Positions 13,130 to 22,709 of a stretch of DNA of 64,000 bases are shown one piece after another. The stretch spans positions 124,001 through 188,000 of the forward strand of contig OU342824.1 of NCBI GenBank assembly GCA_910591455.2, written 5' to 3'. Numbering within the stretch: the first letter of the stretch is position 1; each line of letters begins with the position of its first letter. The notes beneath the pieces were generated by a model, which saw only the letters and a program-made list of their open reading frames with translations, had not been told where the DNA came from and ran no database searches. The stretch comes from Pholis gunnellus. Taxonomy: Eukaryota; Chordata; Actinopteri; Perciformes; Pholidae. A program made the position numbers and the translations under genes.

Positions 13130-14190
13130 AGCCAATACACAAGTGGCTTGAACTTGCATTCTTTCTACTGGCCATCAGAGGGCAGCTCCTCTGGTTGCAA
13201 ATGTTTGGCCTGATTGTATAGAATTCTATGACTTTTCACTTGATTTATTACCTCAGTAAACATTGTAAACATTATAAACATGAATATATGGTCTCAAGCG
13301 CTAATTAAGTCTTCTTTAATACAGCATACTGTGTCACGATTAGGCTTTGCCTCTGTGTTCTGTGTGTCTTTGTGTTACTCCACCCTCCTCACTCTACCTG
13401 TCAGTCACTCCCTCAGCCTAATTCCCTTCACCTGCCTCTGATCACTAATCAAGCACTTCCACGTCAAGCACTTCATCAGCACAACTCCTCTCACCTGTTC
13501 TTCCTTCTACATAAACTCCTGCCCCTCAGTCACTCCTTGCCAGATCCTTGTAATGTCTACCCGCCCATTCGGCTTGTCCTATTCCCGGCTCACTGCCTAC
13601 CCTGCCTCGTCCTGCTGGATTCCCCCCCCCCTCGTCTCTTGTCTCGTCCATGGATTCCCCATCGTGTCCTGCAAGTCTGCTGTCGGTTGATATTGTTCAT
13701 TAAAGATACCTTCTTCACGCTACTCTGCCTGGTCTTCGTTTGAGTCCTCCACCATGCCCCGTGACATAGCCTACTGTTCATTTAGTAGATTATGATAACA
13801 AGAGTAATTAGACCATAAAGCACGGTATGCTTCAGGGTGGAGCTACCTTGTGATAGACCGGTTGCTACCACGGAAATGAGAGTTTGTAATACTATAAAAG
13901 TCACTCTAAGGGCTCGGTTTTTTGCTTGCCTAAATTAATATTCTAATTAATATCAGTTAAGGTGAAGGGCCTTGCGAATTAATCTAGCTAGCGCTAATGT
14001 TAGCCGCTAACGGTACTTGGCCATGCCATTCCTTGCGCCTCTCCAGCTCCACCCTCTTGTCCAAATATGGTCACTTCTGATGCCAAAAAAGAAGATGGCG
14101 AAGGCCAAAATGCCAAACTGCAAGCCTCTTAACAGTAGTCAACAAACCAGTGGGTGACATAACAGTGACAACTTCCACTTCTTATATATG
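13130..14190 (+). repeat. Interspersed repeat family A, copy 2, interrupted by an LTR-like insertion
   Basis: The family A sequence runs from about 13130 to 13330, breaks, and resumes at about 13768 through 14190 (ATTAGACCATAAAGCACGG and onward). The two halves match consecutive parts of the copy at 8126-8520. The break is filled by the element at 13331-13767, which is therefore younger. Confidence 0.7.
13331..13767. mobile_element. Solo-LTR-like insertion
   Basis: A segment of about 435 bp starts TGTCACG and ends CGTGACA, the TG...CA inverted ends of an LTR. It has a pyrimidine-rich body and an ATTAAAG polyadenylation-like motif about 60 bases before the end. It interrupts repeat family A. 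Flanks are similar (AGCATACTGT and AGCCTACTGT) but no exact short target duplication is seen, so the class is probable only. Confidence 0.5.
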
Positions 14191-15218
14191 ATTTAATTAC
14201 AAAGAGTATTTCAACAATGGTTTTAGGCCTATAAAGTTCATTATTCATAGATTTTCTTTATTTACAAGTTCAACATTTCTTAGGATCAATTTATTTGAAA
14301 AATTAAATCTCACCACAAGGGTGCCAGTAGGTGTTCTAGAGTTTTCAATCACATTACATGATCTTCCTCAACTTTATCAATTTCTTATCCATGTCAGCTC
14401 TGTTGGATATCATAGTGCGTATAGTGCTATTCCAAGGTACGCTCACCCCCTGGGGTACCATCGATTTACCTTTTCTAGTGCTTTTTAATTACCTCCTACC
14501 AGAAAGATAATTTTGGCTGAGACACAAGAGAACAGAGTTGTGAGAGTTGTTTGTCTTTATTGCTTAATTTGCTTTTGTGCTGGTAATATTTGCAAGATGA
14601 ACAGCACAAAATCACTGTCCATATGCTCTTGTTTGTTTGGGAAGGATTTGCTTTAGTTGGTTGAATGCATGTATTCTATTATGTATGAACAAAAGCCTTT
14701 GAATATGATGTAACAGATTGACTAGGCTAGGGTAATGAAGGAAAAGGGCAAGTAAAACTCAACGCCCCTCTTTTGTTTTCAAAGCAACACCATCAACATC
14801 ACACTGCCTGGTAGAACAATCACAACTTCTAATCCTTAGCTCTCACCTCCATTTGGCTCAAACATGTTCCAGATAAACAGAGGCTTGAATCTTCCAAGAA
14901 GAAAAGTAGCCAACCTAGAACACCTATTCCAGGGGTGGCCAACCAGTCAGAGACCAAGAGCCACATTCTTTACTGTGTTACTGCAAAGAGCCACATCATA
15001 CACATGAGCACACATGAACATCACCCTATCCCTTCCTCACACACACACACACCTTTGCTCAGCCAGATTTATTGTAAAGGTCACACACCAACATGATAAT
15101 GACAGAATTTGACTCCTAAGACCACAGGCCAGTCATTTTCAACAATGAACATTGTGTGCACTGTCTCACACAGACAAACTCTCAGTTCAACCAAGTCCAC
15201 AAACAAAAATATAATAAT

Positions 15219-15660
15219 TTACAATAGTGTTTTTCTTTTACTATGCATGTTACTTAGTGGGACTTCTAGCATTCCTTGCCTTGAACAATCCTCTTCAAAT
15301 CTGGCTTGTATTCCGTTGTTGCCACTCGAAGCAATTCTTTCCCATGGCCGGGTGTCAGTCAGAACAGATCGATGCTTTGATTTCACGTGTTTCAGGGTAG
15401 AAAACAGACTCGCAGACGTATGTTGACCCAAACATTGACAGCATCTTAACGCAGCCCGTTTGACATTGGGGTATTTTTTCATTGGCACACTTTTCCAGAA
15501 CTCAATGGTCCCGTCCCTTAAAGCAGGTTTGAGTTGTTCCTCCTCACAAAGATCGATCATCTCCAACTCAGCCGCAGCCTCATCTGTGACTAGCGGGGCT
15601 TTCAAACAGTCCGTCTCGGCGTTAAATGGGTCGACGAGTAACGTAATCTGTGGCTGCACA
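15219..15660 (-). pseudogene. hAT transposase C-terminal remnant
   Basis: The minus-strand frame reads LVDPFNAETDC, then FWKSVPMKKYPNVKRAALR, then a segment in the place of the hAT dimerisation region (LGQHTSASLFSTLKHVKSKHR, then LTD). This matches the C-terminal pattern of Charlie-type hAT transposases (FPNIRK...FGSTY..E..FS..K..KSK.R..LTD). The N-terminal two-thirds are missing. It belongs to the hAT element at 14930-19644. Confidence 0.7.
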
Positions 15661-16404
15661 TGCGCGTTTGACGAAAATACCGTATTTAACTCAAGCGAAG
15701 CGAACACGCACATTAAAAACACACAAATACAAACTTCGATATGAACGTAAGAGCCGCATGAAACCGGGCAAAGAGCCGCATGCGGCTCGGGAGCCGCGGG
15801 TTCCCAGGCGAAAAAAAAGTGTACTTTTTTGTACTTAAAATATACTAACATTTTCAATAGTACACTTCAAATATACTTTCAAAGAATTGTACTTTCTGAA
15901 AATATATAAAAAGTATACAAAAGTCACGCTTTCACCTATTTTCAAAAATATACTTTTAACACACTTTAAAATAATTGTACTGTAGTATACTTTCAAAAAA
16001 TATATTATAAGAAAAATATACTTTAAGTGAAAGTTCTGTGCAATTACTTAAACATATTTCTTTGAACTTTGTTTTCAAACATATTTTTTGTATATTTCAA
16101 AATGTATGATCTAAATTACCATTGAAACAATGTATTTAAAGCACATTTTATAAATACAGATTTTAAATATACCGAATTTTTTGCATATTTTAAGTAATAT
16201 TTGAGTGTAATTGGTCAGTAAACTTATTCATGCTATTATTTCAATACTATTATTTTGGAATGTGTTAAAATGTATTACTGTGAAAATGCACCGAAAGCAC
16301 ATTTAAAAATATATATATTTTGATATCTTGCCATTTTATAAAATATTATATCATTTTTATTATTTCATATTATAATAAAATATTATATTTTATATATGCG
16401 CTTT

Positions 16405-16515
16405 CTGCGCATGGGTAGAAAGCGTCCGCTTTCCTGTCTGCGCATGGGCAGAAAGCGTCCGCGTTCCTGTGCGCATGGGCAGAAAGCGTCCGCGTTCCTG
16501 TCTGCGCATGGGCAG
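16405..16515 (+). repeat. 33-bp minisatellite over the BEN gene start
   Basis: About 3.4 copies of a 31-33 bp unit containing TGCGCATGGGCAGAAAGCG. Each unit carries an ATG in a similar context. Because units differ in length, only the last full unit and the partial final unit put ATG in frame with the BEN gene. Confidence 0.8.
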
Positions 16516-17476
16516 TGCTAGAAATTCAAATTCTGAAGGCGGGAATGTTTTTCACTCTGGGGGATTTCAGTTGGAAGCTCCGGCATTGCCATCTGTCCAC
16601 AGGTCTCAGTTTTCGGTAAGTAAGACATTTATAACCATATGTGTGTTATATTTGTTCTAAACAGAGTTGTCTTTACACTTTAAAACAGTGTTTGATAGAA
16701 ACAAGCATTTAGCTGACACTATCAATTGTGTGTTTGCTACTTTAGCTAACGTTACAATAGCTAACGTTAGCTTAGTTGCTACTTTAGCTAACATTACAAC
16801 AGCTAGCTAAGTTGTGTAGTAGCATAACGTGAAGGTGATATGTATGTTAACGTTAAGCTAACCTGATATTGCGCTCAAGTGGAATGCTAGGTGAATTCAA
16901 TTGTAGTAGCTTTTAGACTGTTTTAGTAGCTTGTGGACTTCACTAAAATGCATGCAAATGTTAATGGGCTATTTAATGAGTTGTAGACTGGTCATGTTGA
17001 TTGCCAACTGTATATTCCTGACTGGTTGCAAGTATGTTTTCAAATATTTTTAATATGGTAGAATTAGACGAAGCTAACTGTGAAATCACGTTAGTAAGTT
17101 GAAGATGCTCTCAGACAGCAAGGGGTTAATGTTACCGTCGCTCATAACGGCAGCCATGACACAGTAACGTTAACGTTATATTGCTGCAGCAAGCTGCCGG
17201 TAACGTTAACGTTATATTGCTGCAGCAAGCTGCCGGTCAGTCAACTCAATGACGCTGAGTGGCAGACAGAGCAACAGCAGCAGCTCACTTTGTGTAAGTC
17301 TTAAGTCCGAGTTCACCAGAAGCATCAGTAAAGTGAAAGTAATCACCAGGTTGTGCTTTATGAGAATAACTATAAGTAAAAGTAGTAGGGTCATGTACGC
17401 AGAATTAAGATAATTAATTATTCCATGAAGAAGTCATTTTAATGAAGTCAGTGTATTTTTAAAGGTCACCATAGGT

Positions 17477-17511
<35 letters not shown>

Positions 17512-18808
17512 TAAACATTTTGTGTAATTATTGACGTTTTGAGGGATATTTCAACAACTGTAATCCTTTTCTACAGGCGACAAGTCCTTTCAACCCTTAA
17601 AAGGCGGCCATCCTCTGGGCATCCAACTTGAGGAAGCTGATGGGCATCTCATTCTGAAGTATATAGTAAGTCAATGTAACTGCATATGCCAGACACATGT
17701 ACTGTTTTGTATTACAGAAAATGTTTTAAGATCCTAATATCACTAATAGTTACAACAAATCAGTGCGACAGCACAAAGAACTCAGTTCACACCTGCTAAA
17801 AAGGTATAGAAAATGTCATATTTTGAGTAACGAAAACAATGCCGAACTTTTTTGCTTTAACTTGTCAATGTGAAGTAAATGTTGATTGCACAGTGTAAGA
17901 GCTATAGAAAAATGGCACCATGTTCCTTTTCTCTTCGCCAGCATCGTCTGCTATTCAAGTTAAGATGTGTCAGAAATAAAGTGATGGGATTTACTAGGTT
18001 ACATGTGTCACACATCAGTCATGTGAATTAGTAGAGAGTGGGAACCTCCACACCACTGGTGGTACCGCTCCATAGAGGGATGTACAGACTACTAGCAGTG
18101 TTTTAAATAATGAAGCACATTGTATTCATATTTGAATAACGTCTATTCATTCGTAATAGGTAGGTAGAGATCTTCCAACTGTATATTAATGTGTTCCATT
18201 GATTCTCTCATATACAGCACGCCTTGTCTGGCAGCACAGTGACAGATTCAAAGAGGGCCTTCCTGCGGCTTAATCGCTCACGGATGACCCTTTTTTGCCA
18301 GGAGCTGGCTGCCCTGGTATTCACCAAGGAGGTCCTTGCACTGTCCACCTTGACTGGGAAGTCTGGCAAAATGGGACCTTCTAAAAGGCAACTGGACGTT
18401 GCCAAAGTGCAAGCAGTAACTGGTAGGTAATTGTCTTGAGTCGTGTGTAGACAATTTAAAGCTTCTGTGATTTATAAAGCAGCAGGATCACATGTTCGTG
18501 GTAAACACACCACCAGTGATGAAATATACGTTTGACCTGCACTGGTAGGAATATTGGCATATTCTATTGATATAGTTCCTCAATGTTAATCTTGATTTAC
18601 TGTTCAAAAGAATGATATTGGTTCAACAGGATTTCCTGTGTAGTCAAAATAGAATAAAATGTTGTATGAATATGCTGTGTGATATCCTCTCTCGTCTCTT
18701 CTCTTAACAGATGCTGTTATTGCAGAATTTCCGCAAACGAGAGCCTCGGACGTGCGAGCGGTCATCAGAAGGAAGTGTAACAACGAGCATTTTAACCAAA
18801 AAAAATGA
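16475..18808 (+). CDS. BEN-domain protein carried by a transposon (four exons, 178 aa)
   Basis: Exons 16475-16619, 17577-17665, 18218-18422 and 18711-18808 join in phases 1, 0 and 1 with GT/AG borders and end at TGA 18806-18808. The predicted protein is 178 residues. The C-terminal part (about 101-172) reads CQELAALVFTKEVLALSTLTG, then KRQLDVAKVQAV, AEFP, and DVRAVIRRKCNN. This is the pattern of a BEN domain, a DNA/protein-binding module of chromatin factors. The N-terminus has a basic GRKRPR motif that could be a nuclear signal. The in-frame ATGs at 16475 and 16508 both lie in a 33-bp minisatellite, so the start is uncertain. Exon 1 has tandem donors 4 bases apart (after 16615 and after 16619), and only the second keeps the frame. 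The gene lies wholly inside the element 15803-19631. Confidence 0.68.
17165..17236 (+). repeat. Perfect 36-bp tandem duplication
   Basis: Two identical adjacent copies (17165-17200 and 17201-17236) beginning TAACGTTAACGTTATATTGC, in intron 1 of the BEN gene. No mismatches, so the duplication is recent. Confidence 0.9.
17480..17507. repeat. (TA)n microsatellite
   Basis: Uninterrupted TA dinucleotides of about 28 bp in intron 1 of the BEN gene, directly before the AT-rich stretch leading to exon 2. Confidence 0.9.
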
Positions 18809-20140
18809 ACATGTTTGTATTTAGAGAGCAAGAGTTTGGGGATGGTTCTGTGTTTTAATGTTTTGCTCTCTGTTCAGTATATTTCTCTTTTCTTTGGTCA
18901 TAAATGTGTGTTAGTCAATGTTATAGAATCACAAATACTATTTTGGTTTGTGTATTTTAAATGTATTATAAATATATTATATATATATTATAATAAAATA
19001 TATTTGAAATTCAATAAAGTGTTTTTGATTACTATCTGGGAAGTTCATTCCGCATTTGGTAATACATTTGTAATATTGTAATGTATAATAGTATGTAGTG
19101 TACAAAGTACTAAGAAAGTGCACTTTCTTAGTAATTGGAATAAGCCAAAAGTATAACTTTTGGTATACTATTAGTATAATATAAATATATTTATATTGTA
19201 CTAATAGTATACCAAAAGTATACTTTTGATATATTATTAGTACAATATAAATATATTTATATTATAATGTTTATATATTTATAAAACACTCATAGTATAT
19301 TTCAAATATACTTCAAACACCAAAAAGTATATTTTAAGTTGGCTATAAGCATGTTTATTAGTACATCCACAGTCATATACTTAAATTGTAATAAGTATAC
19401 AATAAGTTGTTCCAATTTAGTACACAAAAAGTACAAAAAAATGTACTTAATACACTTAGAATTGTCCAAGACCACTACTTAATTACTACTTAAGTATATT
19501 AAGTACAAAATAAGTTGTTCCAAAATAACACTCTTTAAGTATACTGATGATAAGTAGGGCTTCAAGTATACTTGAGTATGCTGAAGTATACTAAGATTAA
19601 ATATACTTTTCATACTTTTTTTTCGCCTGGGTTGGCCACCCCTGACCTATTCAGTCATGGCTTGTTCATCACCCTTGACACAAATATTGCCGGTCCACTT
19701 TAATATGTAAGTAAAACAAGCAATGAAAGAGAAAATAAATGATCATAACCATAATTACATTTTTTTTTACAAAACTCATGACCAGTTTTCATATGTTAAA
19801 GTCAATAAAAAAAAACAAAATGCTGTGACAAAATATATAGACTCTTCTCATCATTACATTAGAACCTTTAGGTGTGCATGTAGCTTACTGAGGCCATGTA
19901 TATATAAGTTTCACCTATTCATCCACCACCAACTCCCTAAACATACTTTGTTGTTTTTTATAGCACTGCTACTATTATAACTATTACTATTCCTTAATCT
20001 TTCTGCAAGAAAGGATTTTCTAGCAGAGCTAGCTATTGCTAGATTAAGTAGTATATTCAATGGGTGAAAATAGCCGAATAGCTTCTCACCCCTGTCTAAA
20101 TAGACTCTCCGTTACATTATCCTGATTATAGCACTGCGAA

Positions 20141-20577
20141 TCAACACATTTCTCCAAATAACCCAGTTTTGTCAACAAGTAAACATGAGTTTGAAAGGTT
20201 CAACAGAGTTGAGGGTATGGATCCGGAGGAAGATAGCCCCCCTGGAAATCCAGTTTGCCTGTAGAATCCAGAGTGTGTAGGAGAGAACCGGATCAATTGG
20301 TTCTTCAGATTTGCTATTGCCCTAAACACTCTGCTGATGATTTGGCAGAGTTGCGTAGGCCAAACAGGTCCACATCAACCCTCTGGAAACATCTGGCGGT
20401 TAAAAATCTCAGGGCCACCAGGAGTTGGAGGATTGATGGTACATCTGCATGTCTTTCACTGCCATGTTTGAGAGTTGGTCCCATCTTCCTGTTCAGCATT
20501 CTAATAGTTTCCTTGTTGAAACTCAGCAGCAGCATCATAAAATGCAATTGGGTTGAGTCTGTCCCTTAACTCATTTG
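20141..20577 (-). pseudogene. PIF/Harbinger (HARBI1-like) transposase fragment
   Basis: Two minus-strand frames line up with consecutive parts of a Harbinger transposase. The first has SILQLLVALRFLTARCFQRV then DLFGL (20314-20547). The second has SRVFRAIANLKNQLIRF then GFYRQTGFPG (20141-20329). A frameshift separates them and the catalytic core after GFPG is absent. It is a dead fragment without a start. Confidence 0.65.
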
Positions 20578-20853
20578 GAGGAACTGGATAACTTTGCTCA
20601 ATCCATCTCAAATATTGTAGTTTGGGTTAAAAACAGTGTTTGTTACATTGATTACACAGTTTCGTAAGTTACATAACAAAAGTAAAGTCAAACAAATCAA
20701 AATCTCTTTGCCCCAAAACCATACAATTGAACTGCAGTGTGGTTACATTTTTGTTCTACAAATCAAGTGTTGCAATTAATATTTCAATTGTTTGAAATAC
20801 AAATTAATCTCATGATGGGAAAACCTCTGGAATTATGGTTGATTATGGTACAG

Positions 20854-21053
20854 TTGATTCGACTGGCACATTAAAATATCCCTGAAAGTTGTTCGGAAGG
20901 TCTTGTTGCAAAGGGCATAGCACATGGGGTTGATGGTGCTGTTAACATAACACAACCAGTAGCCCAGTGCCCAAAGAGTTTCTGGAATACAGTCCTGATA
21001 GAAAGTGTTGACCAACACTTTCTATCAGGTGTTCTATCTACAACATGATATTG
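20854..21053 (-). pseudogene. Truncated copy of the chrm3 3' end
   Basis: About 165 bp match the chrm3 last exon (about 25905-26072) with about six differences, in the same orientation and some 5 kb downstream. It encodes TM7 and the start of the tail (LGYWLCYVNSTINPMCYALC), with a Cys-to-Tyr change at TFYQDC. Everything before late TM6 is missing, so no receptor can be made. A 25-bp insertion near 21018-21042 makes a fold-back. Low divergence points to a recent duplication. Confidence 0.88.
20994..21029. repeat. Perfect 17-bp inverted repeat with 2-base spacer
   Basis: CCTGATAGAAAGTGTTG (20994-21010), then AC, then its exact complement (21013-21029). The right arm is absent from the parental chrm3 exon, where the same position reads straight into CATGATATTG. 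The arm was therefore added in the pseudogene copy. Confidence 0.92.
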
Positions 21054-21144
21054 GTGCACACTGACTCCAGCTGTTAAAGTCATTTTAATCTTGAAGCCAC
21101 TTGATGGCGGTATTGTACTATTAATACAGTGACATGCTGAACCA

Positions 21145-22704
21145 GGGCCCTATTCCTCGTACGTGGTTCAACTAAGTCGATCAAATGTCCTATTATCCAG
21201 CTTAAATTAACCCGATAATTGAAGTCAGGATATCTCGGTTCCTCAAAGGCTGATCCGCGCTCAAACAGTCTCGTTAATTCGAACCAGATGTCAGTCATCA
21301 GGATCGTTGCGCGTGCCCGTCCTACTTCAAAAGGGGGAAGCGTCGATCACCGAAACCATGATTTTCTGTACAGTACAACAGCAAATAAACTCAAAGAAAG
21401 AGCCTCTTTTTACTCCGCTGACGAGCAGGGGATGATCATGAACGCATATGAGGAATTCAAGACCATAATCATGGCGAAATCTAACACTGCCACCGCTGCG
21501 AGGGCTAGACAAGAAGCATGGCAACATATCGCAGACTTCGTTAAATGCGCAAGTGTTGGGAAAACGTATAGGTTCATTTTAAGAGCCTCATCACCCCAAT
21601 CAATCAGATATTTCTTTAAATGTGCTGCTGGCAGTAGGCTTAATGGAATGCATCATCCAATGAGATCTATAGCGAAAATAATTATATCAACTCTTTCAGA
21701 ATAAGTAGATAAAAACAAGCCCAAAGAATATCTAATTGATACAAATTAATCGATACTTATGAGGATATATGTAGGTGTATGCACTTATGTATCATGTACT
21801 ATATATATATATGTGTATATACATGTATGTGTAGATTACCATATAGAATAGGAGTTTGAATATGCGTGTGTGAATCTGTGTATGGGCGGATTAGTATGTA
21901 TGTATTATTCATAATAAGCAGTGAAAATAAATTGTGTGTGATTCTCTCTATTCTTATCATGAGTCCACCGTAATCATGTTCTACAATAATGATATGCTAT
22001 GGTGTACTAATAATACTGTCACATCATTATGAGTGCTTTCAACCATCATGTAGTTCAACCAGCCATCAAGAGGACACGGGAGCAAGTAAAAACTAAGCAC
22101 ACAAACATTATTCAGAATGGTGATCAATACAATATGTGCCATGGTAATGTAATGAACACATCCATAACTTTCTTAAGCGCCAAATAAACTTTATGAACAG
22201 CACGGCATGCAGCGGCTTTCCCGATGTTCTCCGCATCACCGACACTGTACAAACATGAACCACTCGCAAAAAAGCGCGAGGCTGTGATACAGTCCGTGAG
22301 ACAGTAGATGGCGTGTGGTGTTCAATGTACGGCTCGAGAAGGTCTTTAAATAAATGATTCCTTGTTGGCAGAATCGATAGCGCTCGTACAGGAAGTCATC
22401 ATGATGTGATAACGGATCTTGGCGATCTCGAAGAACTCTCTCCCTATAAAACGCTAATCTAACTAATATCGCTTCCTCATCGATGGATCTCTGAGGAAGG
22501 GAGCTGACACTTTTCCCTGGGGGAGTGGCAGCTTATCCAGCGGATCTAGCTCAAGCCTGCTCTGGAGCAGGTTCAGGCTTATGGATGTGTTGCTATGGTG
22601 ATTTTTCCAAACTTGCTTCGAGGAACCGAAAAGCCTCACTTATATAATCTCATCCTGAAAATTATCCGGCTAACTCAGTTAGCCACGTACGAGGAATAGG
22701 GCCC
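21145..22704. mobile_element. PIF/Harbinger-like element with Myb/SANT-type ORF
   Basis: Inverted ends GGGCCCTATTCCTCGTACG at 21145 and 22704 match over about 22 bp. A 3-bp duplication CAG is possible if the ends are read as GGCCC. GG-starting ends, a short duplication and a Myb-like ORF all suit PIF/Harbinger. No transposase frame lies between the ends, so it is non-autonomous now. Confidence 0.65.
21219..21704 (+). CDS. Myb/SANT-like DNA-binding protein of a transposon
   Basis: Open frame of 161 residues inside the element at 21145-22704. The central part (about 61-105) reads YSADEQGMIMNAYEEFKTII, then AKSN, then ARQEAWQHIADFV. This is the tryptophan-poor Myb/SANT-like helix-turn-helix found as the accessory protein of PIF/Harbinger transposons and in domesticated relatives. 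In that family the Myb-like protein binds element DNA and brings the transposase to the nucleus. The true start may be the ATG at residue 24 or 85, since the first part looks like terminal sequence read through. Confidence 0.55.
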   Translation: MKSGYLGSSKADPRSNSLVNSNQMSVIRIVARARPTSKGGSVDHRNHDFLYSTTANKLKERASFYSADEQGMIMNAYEEFKTIIMAKSNTATAARARQEAWQHIADFVKCASVGKTYRFILRASSPQSIRYFFKCAAGSRLNGMHHPMRSIAKIIISTLSE

Positions 22705-22709
22705 AGAGC

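Larger units (their letters stand above)
15803..19631. mobile_element. 3.8-kb terminal-inverted-repeat element carrying a BEN-domain gene
   Basis: Perfect 18-bp inverted ends (CCCAGGCGAAAAAAAAGT) are flanked by TT on each side (15801-15802 and 19632-19633). Removing the segment plus one TT restores the terminal repeat of the host hAT exactly. About 400 bp at the left end and 550 bp at the right are rich in AGTATACTT-like words in both orientations, as expected for a subterminal protein-binding array. The interior has one spliced gene (16475-18808) and no frame resembling a transposase. I do not recognise the superfamily. It is probably mobilised in trans. Confidence 0.8.
14930..19644. mobile_element. 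hAT element with perfect 8-bp target duplication, split by a nested element
   Basis: The left end is CAGGGGTGGCCAACC. The right end, once the nested element is removed, reads as the exact complement (GGTTGGCCACCCCTG). The flanking 8-mer ACCTATTC is identical on both sides (14922-14929 and 19645-19652). The hAT sequence itself is only about 0.9 kb and keeps a broken transposase C-terminus. The insertion at 15803-19631 sits inside the right terminal inverted repeat, so this copy has been unable to move since. Confidence 0.88.

Noticed and set aside
20833..21018. A second muscarinic receptor gene
   Set aside because: Only the TM7 segment exists. There is no upstream receptor sequence within reach and it is a near-identical copy of chrm3, so it is a pseudogene fragment.
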